From the NCBI GenBank assembly GCA_002293375.1, contig DBDA01000034.1:27924-52326 (forward strand): DNA of 24,403 nt. Reading direction: 5' to 3'. This document shows positions 1-7,598 of this stretch, in pieces (positions within the stretch are counted from its first letter, which is position 1; every line of letters begins with the position of its first letter). The translations under genes and the position numbers were made by a program. The DNA comes from Odoribacter sp. UBA944 (lineage in GTDB: Bacteria > Bacteroidota > Bacteroidia > Bacteroidales > Marinifilaceae). The notes beneath the pieces are model-generated. The model worked only from the letters and a program-made list of their open reading frames with translations. It was not told where the DNA came from and made no database searches.

Positions 1-727
1 GGCTTTTTACCTGGATCCGGGAAGCCTGGATGTCGTCGTCGATCAACATCCGGATCCTGTTGCCTTCGGGAGCTACCTGCACCCAGGTTGCAATGGAATC
101 GCCGTCCCTGGTCACGGGCCAGAAACGGTGGTAACGAAGTCGGCCGTTGTTGATCCAGAAACAAATGGATTGATTGGCCGAATTTTCCAATTCCAACAGT
201 GTGGAGTCGCTGCTGATCTTTTTCAGCCAGCGATAATTGGTATCCGCCCCGATATATGCCGTCAACATTTCAATGTCCGGCAAAACGGCCGATTCTATAT
301 GTCTATTCAAACCCTCTTCCTCGCTTGCCGTATCGGACAGGAACTCTTTTTTTAAAAGTTCGAGGGCTGCTTCTCGTTTTTCGATCGTCTGAATGTACCT
401 CTGAAGGTACTCTACCATCGATTTCAACGTATGGTCGGTAGCGTAATTCACCAATGTATTGATCGCCCGGTTCACTTCCGGATCCCGAAAACGTTCCCGT
501 TGCAGGTTCTGTATAGCATAGCGAACACCGGGATTTTCAACGAAAGCATAGCGGTTTGTCCGGAGTGGAATAGTTAATTTAACCGGTAAGCGGGGACGGA
601 GGGAGTCTGCGAAGGTAACTGGCGCCATTCTAACCGGCCGATCCGGGTTCAGATAGGGTTCAAAATATTGGGCCGAACCGGAAAATCCACACAGCAAACA
701 GATCGATATGAGGAAAAATTGTCTCAT
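1..727 (-). CDS. Secreted protein of unknown function, 3' part cut by window edge
   Basis: The frame stays open for 242 codons from an ATG at 727 down to base 1, where the window ends, so the C-terminus is missing. The N-terminus MRQFFLISICLLCGFSGSAQ is a clear signal peptide with likely cleavage after Ala19, so the product is exported. The mature part has a charged, helix-prone stretch at about residues 100-145 and a more beta-like, Trp- and Tyr-containing stretch at about 185-240. I do not recognise a family. Its ATG overlaps the TGA of the upstream dehydrogenase gene by four bases (ATGA, 724-727), so the two are probably co-transcribed and translationally coupled. The open frame, signal peptide and coupling make it a confident gene; its function is unknown. 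Confidence 0.85.
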   Translation of the reverse strand, partial: MRQFFLISICLLCGFSGSAQYFEPYLNPDRPVRMAPVTFADSLRPRLPVKLTIPLRTNRYAFVENPGVRYAIQNLQRERFRDPEVNRAINTLVNYATDHTLKSMVEYLQRYIQTIEKREAALELLKKEFLSDTASEEEGLNRHIESAVLPDIEMLTAYIGADTNYRWLKKISSDSTLLELENSANQSICFWINNGRLRYHRFWPVTRDGDSIATWVQVAPEGNRIRMLIDDDIQASRIQVKS

Positions 728-1545
728 TTGAAAGGGGAATCTGGTTCTTTGGCCATGTGTGAATAGGTTAACTTTTCCACCCATTTCGGCCACCATTTAC
801 TTAAAAAGACGGTTAGTTTTCCTTCTACAAAAGTCATAATGATCTCTCGTTTCTTTTTGTATATTCCTTTGACTATCAATGATGCACATCGTTCCGCACA
901 CATCATTTTCCCTTCATTGCGGGGCGTTTCTCCCTGTTGACGTCCCTGGCTGTTCAACGCTGTTTTCCGTATATTGGAGGCAGTAAAGCCCGGCGCGGCG
1001 ACCAATACATGCAACCCTTTTTTCCGGTTTTCGATCCGGATGGTGTTGAGGAACCCCCGTACGGCAAATTTACTGGCGGCGTAGCCTGTTCTGCCCGGTA
1101 AACCGATAAATCCCGCAATGGAAATGATGCCGACAAGGCTTCCCCGGCTTTGCTGCAGGTAGGGAAGGGCGTATTTAGAACAGTAAACGGTTCCCCAAAA
1201 ATTGACATCCATCACTTTCCGCAATACATTCAAGTCCAACTCCTCGAAAAGCGCCCGCATGGATATTCCGGCGTTGTTGATCAGTACATCAATCCGGCCG
1301 AAATGACGGAATGTCTGTTCCACAAGTTCTTTGCAGGCAAATTCCTTGGTGACGTCCGTCCGGATGGAGATACTCTCGGTACCTTGACCTTTCAACTCTT
1401 TTTCAATGGTCAGCAACTCTTCCAGCGACCGGGCCGCCATGGCGATCTTAGCGCCCCGGCGAGCGCATTCGTATACTAAGGCTTTTCCGATCCCGGACGA
1501 CGCACCGGTGATGATCACAACTTTGTCCTGTAAGGTTTTCCGCAT
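724..1545 (-). CDS. Short-chain dehydrogenase/reductase (SDR family)
   Basis: A 273-aa classical SDR, the usual length for the family. It should be an NAD(P)-dependent oxidoreductase acting on a carbonyl or hydroxyl of an unidentified substrate. Visible motifs are the Rossmann glycine motif TGASSGIG (13-20), NNAG (90-93), the structural Asn115 (DVNFWG), and the catalytic set Ser142, Tyr155 and Lys159 (GYAASK). A basic C-terminal tail (KWWPKWVEKL) may contact membrane, as in the YqjQ/DltE-like subgroup; this is inference. A cytosolic location is expected because there is no signal peptide. The ATG at 1545 lies 15 bp downstream of a -7-like box. The stop overlaps the start of the next gene, so it is the first gene of at least a two-gene unit. 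Confidence 0.93.
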   Translation of the reverse strand: MRKTLQDKVVIITGASSGIGKALVYECARRGAKIAMAARSLEELLTIEKELKGQGTESISIRTDVTKEFACKELVEQTFRHFGRIDVLINNAGISMRALFEELDLNVLRKVMDVNFWGTVYCSKYALPYLQQSRGSLVGIISIAGFIGLPGRTGYAASKFAVRGFLNTIRIENRKKGLHVLVAAPGFTASNIRKTALNSQGRQQGETPRNEGKMMCAERCASLIVKGIYKKKREIIMTFVEGKLTVFLSKWWPKWVEKLTYSHMAKEPDSPFK

Positions 1546-1560
1546 CTATATAAGTTTTTG

Positions 1561-1568
1561 CAAATATA
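1561..1568 (-). promoter_or_regulatory. Bacteroidetes -7 box (TATATTTG) for the SDR gene
   Basis: Read on the minus strand this is TATATTTG, an exact match to the Bacteroidetes -7 consensus TAnnTTTG. It sits 15 bp before the SDR ATG. No convincing TTTG -33 box lies 19-21 bp upstream, so the call rests on the -7 element and its position. Confidence 0.4.
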
Positions 1569-1672
1569 GCAAATTCCGGCATACAGCCTGTGGTTGGTAT
1601 AGATTATCCGTCTGTTTTTAGGATATTTTAAATTGTCCTATAATTTGCATTATGATAATAAATAGTCATGTA

Positions 1673-1703
1673 AAAAAGGAGAGAAGCCGATTCTCTCCTT
1701 TTT
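1673..1703 (-). terminator. Rho-independent terminator of the gyrA-TPR unit
   Basis: A perfect 13-bp stem (1673-1685 with 1691-1703) encloses a 5-nt loop and, read on the minus strand, ends in a run of six T. It begins 9 bp after the stop of the TPR gene, so it should end that transcript. The stem is A/T-flanked on both sides, so it may also act on the other strand. Confidence 0.85.
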
Positions 1704-1711
1704 AAAGCTTA

Positions 1712-2881
1712 TTATTTTAATTCATCTATGGCCTTTTGAACCTCTTCGTATTTCTGCATATACTCGGGTTTCTCGTTTCGGAGCTTGAAATAGAGTTCCT
1801 TCAGATAAGACAAGGTATTGGGATCTGTCGGAGTGATCTCCCGGGCTTTCTCAAAATACGGGATGACACTTTCGTAAGCAGCATACACCTCTTTGATCTT
1901 TTGGTTGTACTCTTTTACATCCATGATTTCGTTCACCTTGTTGTGGAATTCGATCACCTTGTTCAAATTGATGCTTCCCAAGTTGTATTGGGCGACAAAT
2001 TCTTTCGGGTCGATACTCAACGCCTTTTTATACATCTCTTCGGCTTTGTCTATCTCTCCGGTCTTTTCGTACAACGTGCCTTTAGCCCTGTAGAAAGAAG
2101 CATTGTTCGGATCCTGTTCGATCACCGCATCCAAATATTTTTCCGCTTTTTCCGGTTCTCCACCAGACAGGTAGTAATTGATCAATTGTACCAGCATATA
2201 CGAGTCGGCCGGAAATTTTTCGTACCCTTCGTGCAGGTATTTCAAGGCTTCCTCTTCTTTGCCTTGTTCCTTCAGAATATCGGACAGCATGGCGTATGTT
2301 CTGGCTGGTTCGTAATTCAGTTCCAGCGTTTGCTTGTAATACTTTTCGGCTTTGGCCAGATCGCCCGCTTTCTGGGCCGTAATACCGGCATTGAAGATCA
2401 CTACCGTATCGGCAGGTCTGGCATCCACGATCGGTGATTGTTCGATTTCCAACACTTTTTCAAAGGCGGTCAGGGCTGCCTTAAAATTACCTTCGTTGTA
2501 AAGCTCTACCGCTTTGTTGGTATAATCGATGATCAGGTTGTCGTATTGTGTTTTCAGTTTCTTGGTATACCTTTCTTTTTCGTCCAAGGCAATGGTTTTC
2601 TGAAAAGCATCCCAAGCCACATCTAATGCATTGGGATCGAGCTTTTTATAGGTATCCACCATACTTTCTGCGATCGCTTGATAGATCTGGCCTTTGGTAA
2701 AATAAGCCAAGGGATCGTTTACGCTTTTTTCGTGTGTGATGGCTTCGTCGATCACTTTTTTAGCTTCGTCCAATTTACCGGCCGTAAAATAACTTTCGGC
2801 CGACAAAACTTTTCCTTTCTGCGCAAAAGTTACCAGAGAAGCGCAGAAAAAAAGTGTCAAAATAAGAGTTACTTTTTTCAT
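1712..2881 (-). CDS. Exported tetratricopeptide-repeat protein
   Basis: A 389-aa protein beginning MKKVTLILTLFFCASLVTFAQ, a typical signal peptide, so it should be periplasmic or envelope-associated. The rest is almost wholly helical TPR-like repeats; clear units carry A-K-Y-Y-K-Q-T-L-E-L (about 165-200), EEALKYLHEGYEKFP, KAEKYLDAVIEQDP and KAEEMYKKALSIDP (about 205-295). A further helical region at 310-385 is rich in Lys and Glu. TPR arrays are protein-binding scaffolds and no catalytic domain is present. It begins 21 bp after the gyrA stop, with no terminator between them, so it is co-transcribed with gyrA. To my recollection this gyrA-TPR order is common in Bacteroidales. The partner is unknown. 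Confidence 0.92.
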   Translation of the reverse strand: MKKVTLILTLFFCASLVTFAQKGKVLSAESYFTAGKLDEAKKVIDEAITHEKSVNDPLAYFTKGQIYQAIAESMVDTYKKLDPNALDVAWDAFQKTIALDEKERYTKKLKTQYDNLIIDYTNKAVELYNEGNFKAALTAFEKVLEIEQSPIVDARPADTVVIFNAGITAQKAGDLAKAEKYYKQTLELNYEPARTYAMLSDILKEQGKEEEALKYLHEGYEKFPADSYMLVQLINYYLSGGEPEKAEKYLDAVIEQDPNNASFYRAKGTLYEKTGEIDKAEEMYKKALSIDPKEFVAQYNLGSINLNKVIEFHNKVNEIMDVKEYNQKIKEVYAAYESVIPYFEKAREITPTDPNTLSYLKELYFKLRNEKPEYMQKYEEVQKAIDELK

Positions 2882-2902
2882 TGTATTGCTTTTTAATAAA
2901 GG

Positions 2903-5413
2903 TTATTCCTCTGTTATATCGTTTTCTTCACCGGTTTCGTTCCCTTCAGCCTCTCCTCCCTCCTCTTCTTTGGAGGAAGAGACTTTGGCAACAGCAGCAA
3001 TGGCATCGTCACTTTTCAGGTTGATCAACCGAACCCCCTGGGTATTGCGCCCCATGAGCCGCAGCGCGGACACTGCCATCCGGATCGTCAAGCCGGATTT
3101 GTTGATGATCATTAAATTATCTTCGTCCGTTACATCAATCAACGCGATCAGACCTCCCGTTTTATCCGTCAGGTTCAGGGTTTTAACCCCTTTTCCACCT
3201 CGGTTGGTGATCCGATAATCATCAATGTCCGACCGTTTTCCGTATCCATTCTCGGAAACGACCAGCACGCTTGCCTGGGTAGGTTCTACACAAATCATGC
3301 CAATCACTTCGTCGTTCTCGCCACCCAGCGTAATGGCTCGGACACCGGAGCCTGTGCGCCCGATCGGACGCACCTTTGTTTCGGGGAAACGGATGGCTTT
3401 ACCCGATTTCACGGCGAGCATGATGTCGTTCTGTCCGTTGGTCAGTTTGGCTTCCAGCAACTGGTCCCCTTCCTTGATGGTGATGGCGTTCACGCCCTTC
3501 TGGCGCGGCCGGGAATAGGCTTCCAGAGTGGTTTTTTTAATGATCCCTTTCTTGGTACACAGCACAATGTAGTTGCTGTTTATGTAATCGTCGTCCTTCA
3601 GAGTCAGGAGGTTGATGTACGCTTTTACCTTGTCGTCCGGTTCGATGTTCAGCAGGTTCTGAATGGCCCGGCCTTTGGCCTGCTTGGTCCCTTCCGGGAT
3701 TTCGTATACTTTGAGCCAGAAACACTTCCCTTTCTCTGTGAAGAACACCATGGTATTGTGCATGGTGGCCATGATCAGGTGTTCCAGGAAATCTTCATCG
3801 CGAGTGGCGGATCCTTTGGAACCCACTCCCCCCCTGTTCTGCACCTTGTATTCGCTCAGCGGTGTCCGTTTGATGTACCCCATGTGGGAGATGGTGATGA
3901 CCATCTCTTCGTTGGCGTAGAAATCTTCCGGATTGAACTCTTCCGATGCGTATACAATATCCGTCCGGCGTTCGTCCCCGTACAACCGTTTCATTTCCAG
4001 CAACTCCTCCTTGATGATCGCCATCCGCATCTCCTCGCTGTCCAGGATCTCTTTCAAATGCAGGATCAGTTTTTGCACCTCTGCATACTCGGCGCGCAGT
4101 TTTTCCTGTTCTAATCCGGTCAGGTGGCGCAGGCGCATGTCCACAATCGCCGTCGCCTGGATCTCCGTCAGGGAAAAGCGGTCCATCAACGCATTTCTGG
4201 CCTCTTCCGGGGTCTTGGCTGCCCGGATTATCCGGATCACTTCGTCGATGTGGTCGCTGGCGATGATCAACCCTTCCAGAATGTGTGCCCGCCGCTCCGC
4301 TTGGTTTAGCTCAAAGCGGGTCCGCCGGGTCACCACATCGTGGCGGTGTTCCACAAAATAGTGGATCAATTCTTTGATATTCAGAAGTTTCGGACGTCCT
4401 TTGACCAATACGACATTGTTGACCCCGAACGAAGTCTGTAACGCCGTGTGTTTCAATAAGGTATTCAATACTACGTTGGAAATGGCGTCTTTTTTCACAT
4501 CGATTACGATGCGCATCCCGTTCCGGTCGGATTCGTCGTTGATATTGGAGATCCCTTCGATCTTTTTGTCGTTGATCAGGTCTGCAATGCGGAGGATCAA
4601 CTCCAATTTGTTGACTTGGTAGGGAATTTCGTGTACAATGATCTTTTCCCGGCCGCCGGGTGTCACTTCAATGGAGGTTTTTGCCCGGACAATGACCCGT
4701 CCCCGGCCGGTACGGTACGCGTCTTTCACGCCGCTGTGCCCGTAAATGGTGCCTCCGGTCGGAAAATCCGGCGCTTTAATTATAGGTATCAGCTCTTCAA
4801 TATCGATCTCCCTGTTGTCAATGTAAGCACAGATGGCGTCCACCACATCGCTGATGTTGTGCGGGGCCATATTTGTAGCCATTCCTACGGCAATACCGGA
4901 GGCTCCGTTCAGCAGCAGATTCGGGATTTTGGAAGGCAGAACAGCCGGCTCTTTTAGAGATTCATCGAAATTGGGGATCATGTCGACGGTATCTTTTTCC
5001 ATATCCGCCAGCATCTCCTCTGCGATCTTCTTCATCCGGGCTTCGGTATACCGCATGGCCGCCGGGCTGTCGCCGTCCACCGATCCGAAGTTTCCCTGTC
5101 CGTCCACCAACGGATACCTGAGCGACCAGGGTTGCGCCATGCGCACCATGGTCATGTATACGGAGCCGTCGCCGTGCGGGTGGTATTTCCCCATCACTTC
5201 TCCGACGATCCTGGCCGATTTCTTAAAAGGTTTATTTGCGTGTACCCCTAACTCGTTCATTCCGAAAAGCACCCTCCGGTGTACGGGCTTCATACCGTCC
5301 CTTACATCGGGCAGCGCTCGCGAAACAATTACCGACATTGAGTAATCAATGTAGGAGGACTTCATTTCATCTTCGATGTTGATCTTAATAATTTTTTCTC
5401 CGCCTTGTTCCAT
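2903..5413 (-). CDS. gyrA: DNA gyrase subunit A
   Basis: An 836-aa type II topoisomerase A subunit, the breakage-reunion half of gyrase, which introduces negative supercoils with GyrB. I chose the ATG at 5413; an in-frame TTG sits just before it but needs no use, and the ATG makes residue numbers match E. coli. Visible motifs are SRALPDVRDGMKPVHRR (about 31-47), the active-site Tyr122 in RYTEAR, the quinolone-determining segment KYHPHGDGSVYMTMVRMAQ, and a GyrA box QNRGGVG at 525-531, which marks it as gyrase and not ParC. A second RGGKG lies in the C-terminal pinwheel. The extreme C-terminus is a Glu-rich acidic tail. The quinolone-contact positions are Gly83 and Met87 in place of E. coli Ser83 and Asp87. 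It leads a unit with the TPR gene. Confidence 0.98.
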   Translation of the reverse strand: MEQGGEKIIKINIEDEMKSSYIDYSMSVIVSRALPDVRDGMKPVHRRVLFGMNELGVHANKPFKKSARIVGEVMGKYHPHGDGSVYMTMVRMAQPWSLRYPLVDGQGNFGSVDGDSPAAMRYTEARMKKIAEEMLADMEKDTVDMIPNFDESLKEPAVLPSKIPNLLLNGASGIAVGMATNMAPHNISDVVDAICAYIDNREIDIEELIPIIKAPDFPTGGTIYGHSGVKDAYRTGRGRVIVRAKTSIEVTPGGREKIIVHEIPYQVNKLELILRIADLINDKKIEGISNINDESDRNGMRIVIDVKKDAISNVVLNTLLKHTALQTSFGVNNVVLVKGRPKLLNIKELIHYFVEHRHDVVTRRTRFELNQAERRAHILEGLIIASDHIDEVIRIIRAAKTPEEARNALMDRFSLTEIQATAIVDMRLRHLTGLEQEKLRAEYAEVQKLILHLKEILDSEEMRMAIIKEELLEMKRLYGDERRTDIVYASEEFNPEDFYANEEMVITISHMGYIKRTPLSEYKVQNRGGVGSKGSATRDEDFLEHLIMATMHNTMVFFTEKGKCFWLKVYEIPEGTKQAKGRAIQNLLNIEPDDKVKAYINLLTLKDDDYINSNYIVLCTKKGIIKKTTLEAYSRPRQKGVNAITIKEGDQLLEAKLTNGQNDIMLAVKSGKAIRFPETKVRPIGRTGSGVRAITLGGENDEVIGMICVEPTQASVLVVSENGYGKRSDIDDYRITNRGGKGVKTLNLTDKTGGLIALIDVTDEDNLMIINKSGLTIRMAVSALRLMGRNTQGVRLINLKSDDAIAAVAKVSSSKEEEGGEAEGNETGEENDITEE

Positions 5414-5456
5414 CAAATAGTTCGTTAATTTGTCACACCTCGCTTTTAAAAACCCA

Positions 5457-5464
5457 CAAATGTA
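5457..5464 (-). promoter_or_regulatory. -7 box (TACATTTG) for gyrA
   Basis: On the minus strand this reads TACATTTG, an exact TAnnTTTG match, 43 bp before the gyrA ATG in the 93-bp gap behind the metallo-hydrolase gene. No TTTG at the usual 19-21 bp spacing is evident. Upstream read-through from the hydrolase gene is also possible, since no terminator separates them. Confidence 0.4.
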
Positions 5465-5506
5465 ATAAATTTCAGTGAAAATTCCTTATACAATCCGGCA
5501 AAGTTT

Positions 5507-6292
5507 TTAGAGTCTGTTTAAACCAAAATCGGGTAATTCAACCTCCATCCGGTCAAATGCAAGCCGGACGTGTGGGGGCAATTCTCTGGACACTTCCGCT
5601 GCTGGTCCCATGTCGTGACTGATGTGGGTCAGCCAAGCCGCTTTCACCTGCAACGCACCAATCACTTCCAACGCCTGGCCCAACGTAAAGTGCGACAAGT
5701 GGCTCTCTTTTCGCAAAGCATTGATTACAAGATATTCAACTCCATATAATTTGTCCATCGATTCATCCGGAATACCGTTCGCATCTGTTATGTAGGCAAA
5801 ATTCCCGATCCGGAATCCGGTGATGGGCAGTTGGTGGTGCATCACCGGAACGGGTAAAACGGCTGTGTCGTCGATGTGGAACAGTTGGCTGTCTACCACG
5901 TGCATGGCAATATCCGGTACTCCCGGGTACCGGAATTCGCTGAAAGCATAGGAGTAATCTTTGAAAATCACCTCTTTGGTCCGAAAGTCCGCATACACAT
6001 CCACGGGCCCCTGTTTGAGCCAGTTGAACGCCCTCACATCGTCCAAACCGCCGGTGTGGTCTTTGTGCCCGTGGGTCAATAAGATCGCCCGGATATCCTT
6101 CACCCCTTCCCGCAGCATTTGGTATCGAAAATCGGGGCCTGCGTCGAATACCAATTTCCTGCCTTTTATCTCCAATATGGCCGAACAGCGCAACCGTTTA
6201 TCGGCCGGATCCTTTGACCTGCACACGGGACAATCACATCCGATCACCGGTATTCCCTGTGATGTTCCGCTCCCCAGGATAGTCAACTTCAT
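5507..6292 (-). CDS. MBL-fold metallo-hydrolase, PhnP-like
   Basis: A 261-aa metallo-beta-lactamase-fold protein. The metal motif HxHxDH is intact as LTHGHKDH (His74, His76, Asp78, His79), with further likely ligands at His151/152, Asp169 (YITDAN) and His222 (LTHISHD). The N-terminus SGTSQGIPVIGCDCPVC carries a Cys cluster (Cys19, Cys21, Cys24) like the structural zinc site of PhnP, the phosphoribosyl 1,2-cyclic phosphate phosphodiesterase. No other phosphonate (phn) gene is nearby, so the substrate is inferred only as some cyclic phosphate or phosphodiester. The protein is cytosolic with no signal peptide. It has its own promoter-like box and is divergent from the methyltransferase gene. Confidence 0.9.
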   Translation of the reverse strand: MKLTILGSGTSQGIPVIGCDCPVCRSKDPADKRLRCSAILEIKGRKLVFDAGPDFRYQMLREGVKDIRAILLTHGHKDHTGGLDDVRAFNWLKQGPVDVYADFRTKEVIFKDYSYAFSEFRYPGVPDIAMHVVDSQLFHIDDTAVLPVPVMHHQLPITGFRIGNFAYITDANGIPDESMDKLYGVEYLVINALRKESHLSHFTLGQALEVIGALQVKAAWLTHISHDMGPAAEVSRELPPHVRLAFDRMEVELPDFGLNRL

Positions 6293-6324
6293 ACGTTCAT
6301 TTGCCTTTCAAATTCCGAATTTTA

Positions 6325-6332
6325 CAAAGATA
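6325..6332 (-). promoter_or_regulatory. -7 box (TATCTTTG) for the MBL-fold gene
   Basis: The minus strand reads TATCTTTG, an exact TAnnTTTG match 32 bp before the ATG at 6292. A TTTG lies upstream at a 23-bp spacing, slightly longer than the usual 19-21. It is in the 151-bp divergent region shared with the methyltransferase gene. Confidence 0.5.
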
Positions 6333-6389
6333 CATTATTCCCTCCTAGTATGTTTCAAAAAGAGGCAAAAATAGGCGTTCATTTGCAAC

Positions 6390-6420
6390 TTTGTTTGCAC
6401 GTGTAATTTCTCTATCTTCA
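6390..6420 (+). promoter_or_regulatory. -33/-7 promoter for the RsmI-like gene
   Basis: TTTG at 6390-6393 and TATCTTCA at 6413-6420 are separated by exactly 19 bp, the spacing of a Bacteroidetes primary-sigma promoter, although the -7 box departs from TAnnTTTG at its seventh and eighth bases. The predicted start, about seven bases downstream, leaves a short leader of roughly 17-23 nt before the ATG. Confidence 0.5.
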
Positions 6421-6443
6421 CGCCCCGATAAATCAGTTATTTT

Positions 6444-7154
6444 ATGCACATGGGAACTCTTTACCTGCTGCCGAATCTTCTGGGAGAAACCTCCGTGGAG
6501 GCTGTGATTCCGGCCGAAGTTGCGGAGGTTATCAAAACCACCCGTGTATTCGCCACTGAAAACACCAAAAACACCCGGAGATTTCTGAAAAAGTTAGACA
6601 AGTCCATCGAGATTGATGACCGGATATTTCTGGAACTGAACGAACACTCTTCCCGGATGGATGCGGAACAGTGCCTTGGGTATTTGGAAAAGGAGGATGT
6701 GGGTATTATTTCCGAGGCCGGTTGTCCGGGAATAGCGGATCCCGGAGCGGAGTTGGTCGCGTTGGCACACCGAAAAGGGGTTCGGGTGGTTCCGTTGGTC
6801 GGCCCCTCCTCCATCTTGTTGGCGCTGATGGCTTCCGGGTTCAGCGGGCAATGCTTCTCGTTCAACGGCTATCTGCCCGTAAAGGGACCGGAAAGAGCGC
6901 GGACGCTTCGGCAGTACGAAAAGCAATCGGCTGTGGAAAAACGGACACAACTCTTTATCGAAACCCCTTACCGGAACCTGAAACTTTTTCAGGAGATACT
7001 AGCCGTGTTGCAACCTTCGACCAGACTCTCCATCGCCTGCGGGATCACTACCGGAGAGGAGTTTATCAAAACCGCCACCATACATGAGTGGAAAAAGGGC
7101 CAGGCGCCGGAGATTGACAAAAAACCGACCCTATTTTCTATCTACGCCGGATAA
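6444..7154 (+). CDS. RsmI-family SAM-dependent methyltransferase (divergent paralogue)
   Basis: A 236-aa tetrapyrrole-methylase-fold protein of the RsmI group, whose characterised member 2'-O-methylates C1402 of 16S rRNA. The family signature appears as SEAGCPGIADPG (90-101), where canonical RsmI has SDAGTPLISDPG. It also has VGPSSILLALMASG (119-132), SFNGYLP (139-145) and a LFIETPYRN segment near 170. It is shorter than E. coli RsmI (about 286 aa) and lacks the extra C-terminal region. Bacteroidetes often carry two such proteins, so this may be the second one and its rRNA target is inferred, not shown. An alternative ATG at 6450 (MGTLYLLPN) fits the family start equally well. It is transcribed divergently from the MBL-fold gene. 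Confidence 0.9.
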   Translation: MHMGTLYLLPNLLGETSVEAVIPAEVAEVIKTTRVFATENTKNTRRFLKKLDKSIEIDDRIFLELNEHSSRMDAEQCLGYLEKEDVGIISEAGCPGIADPGAELVALAHRKGVRVVPLVGPSSILLALMASGFSGQCFSFNGYLPVKGPERARTLRQYEKQSAVEKRTQLFIETPYRNLKLFQEILAVLQPSTRLSIACGITTGEEFIKTATIHEWKKGQAPEIDKKPTLFSIYAG

Positions 7155-7160
7155 TTTTAC

Positions 7161-7168
7161 TATTTTCG
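7161..7168 (+). promoter_or_regulatory. Possible -7 box before the small GTG ORF
   Basis: TATTTTCG resembles TAnnTTTG with one mismatch and is followed directly by a C-rich run and the GTG at 7173. If used, the transcript would be nearly leaderless for that GTG. No good -33 box was found. This is weak evidence. Confidence 0.25.
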
Positions 7169-7172
7169 CCCC

Positions 7173-7481
7173 GTGTTTTTCCTGAGTAGCTTAAATATAC
7201 TGATCTACTGTTTGGTCCCGGCCTTGTTGTTCCTTTGCATGGAAGCCGGGGCTGTAAACAAGCAGGAGTTGTCCGTTTTCTCTACGGGCCGGGAAGCGGC
7301 GGTGGATACCGAAGTCCGGTTGTTGGAGTACATGGATTGTCGGATAGTCATTCTTGCAGAAGAGATACCGGTATCCGGCCACATATGCCCCGAAAAATCC
7401 AAACCTCTCTTTCGTTACCTGATCCGCAGCGGCGGGAGAAAGCCCGGCGCCATCGGATTAAGGGCACCTCCTTTCAAATAA
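7173..7481 (+). CDS. Possible small exported or membrane protein, unknown
   Basis: A 102-codon frame from GTG. The N-terminus is strongly hydrophobic (about residues 2-25, including LNILIYCLVPALLFLC), which suggests a signal peptide or one membrane anchor, and the rest is polar with a basic tail. I do not recognise it. It starts 18 bp after the RsmI-like stop in the same frame, so it could also be sequence once fused to that gene or a readthrough tail. An in-frame ATG occurs only at 7239, after most of the hydrophobic part. Against it are the non-ATG start and the lack of a recognised family; for it are the plausible signal sequence and the absence of a better frame here. Confidence 0.4.
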   Translation: MFFLSSLNILIYCLVPALLFLCMEAGAVNKQELSVFSTGREAAVDTEVRLLEYMDCRIVILAEEIPVSGHICPEKSKPLFRYLIRSGGRKPGAIGLRAPPFK

Positions 7482-7537
7482 TAATCCATTCAACTATTTT
7501 CAGGGCTACTGCGTGCATCCCTCCGCGCCCGTCTGTT

Positions 7538-7562
7538 TGCCGCACAGTACAATTGTGCGGCA
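7538..7562 (+). promoter_or_regulatory. Inverted repeat upstream of the TonB receptor (operator or leader hairpin)
   Basis: A perfect 9-bp inverted repeat, TGCCGCACA, 7 nt, TGTGCGGCA, ends 36 bp before the receptor ATG. The inner TGTGCGG half-site is the same as in the palindrome upstream of the exporter operon at 12374-12389, but the arms face the other way. It could be a DNA operator, or an RNA hairpin if transcription begins upstream, for example from the weak TATTTTCA at 7495-7502. Confidence 0.55.
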
Positions 7563-7598
7563 GTAGGGATTCCAATAACCATACAAAAAATATAACGT

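Noticed and set aside
1736..2437. Open plus-strand frame of 233 codons opposite the TPR gene
   Set aside because: It is a low-complexity, Phe- and Val-rich translation that mirrors the repeats of the TPR gene on the other strand.
5414..5416. TTG start for gyrA
   Set aside because: The ATG immediately after it gives numbering identical to E. coli GyrA (Tyr122), and TTG starts are uncommon.
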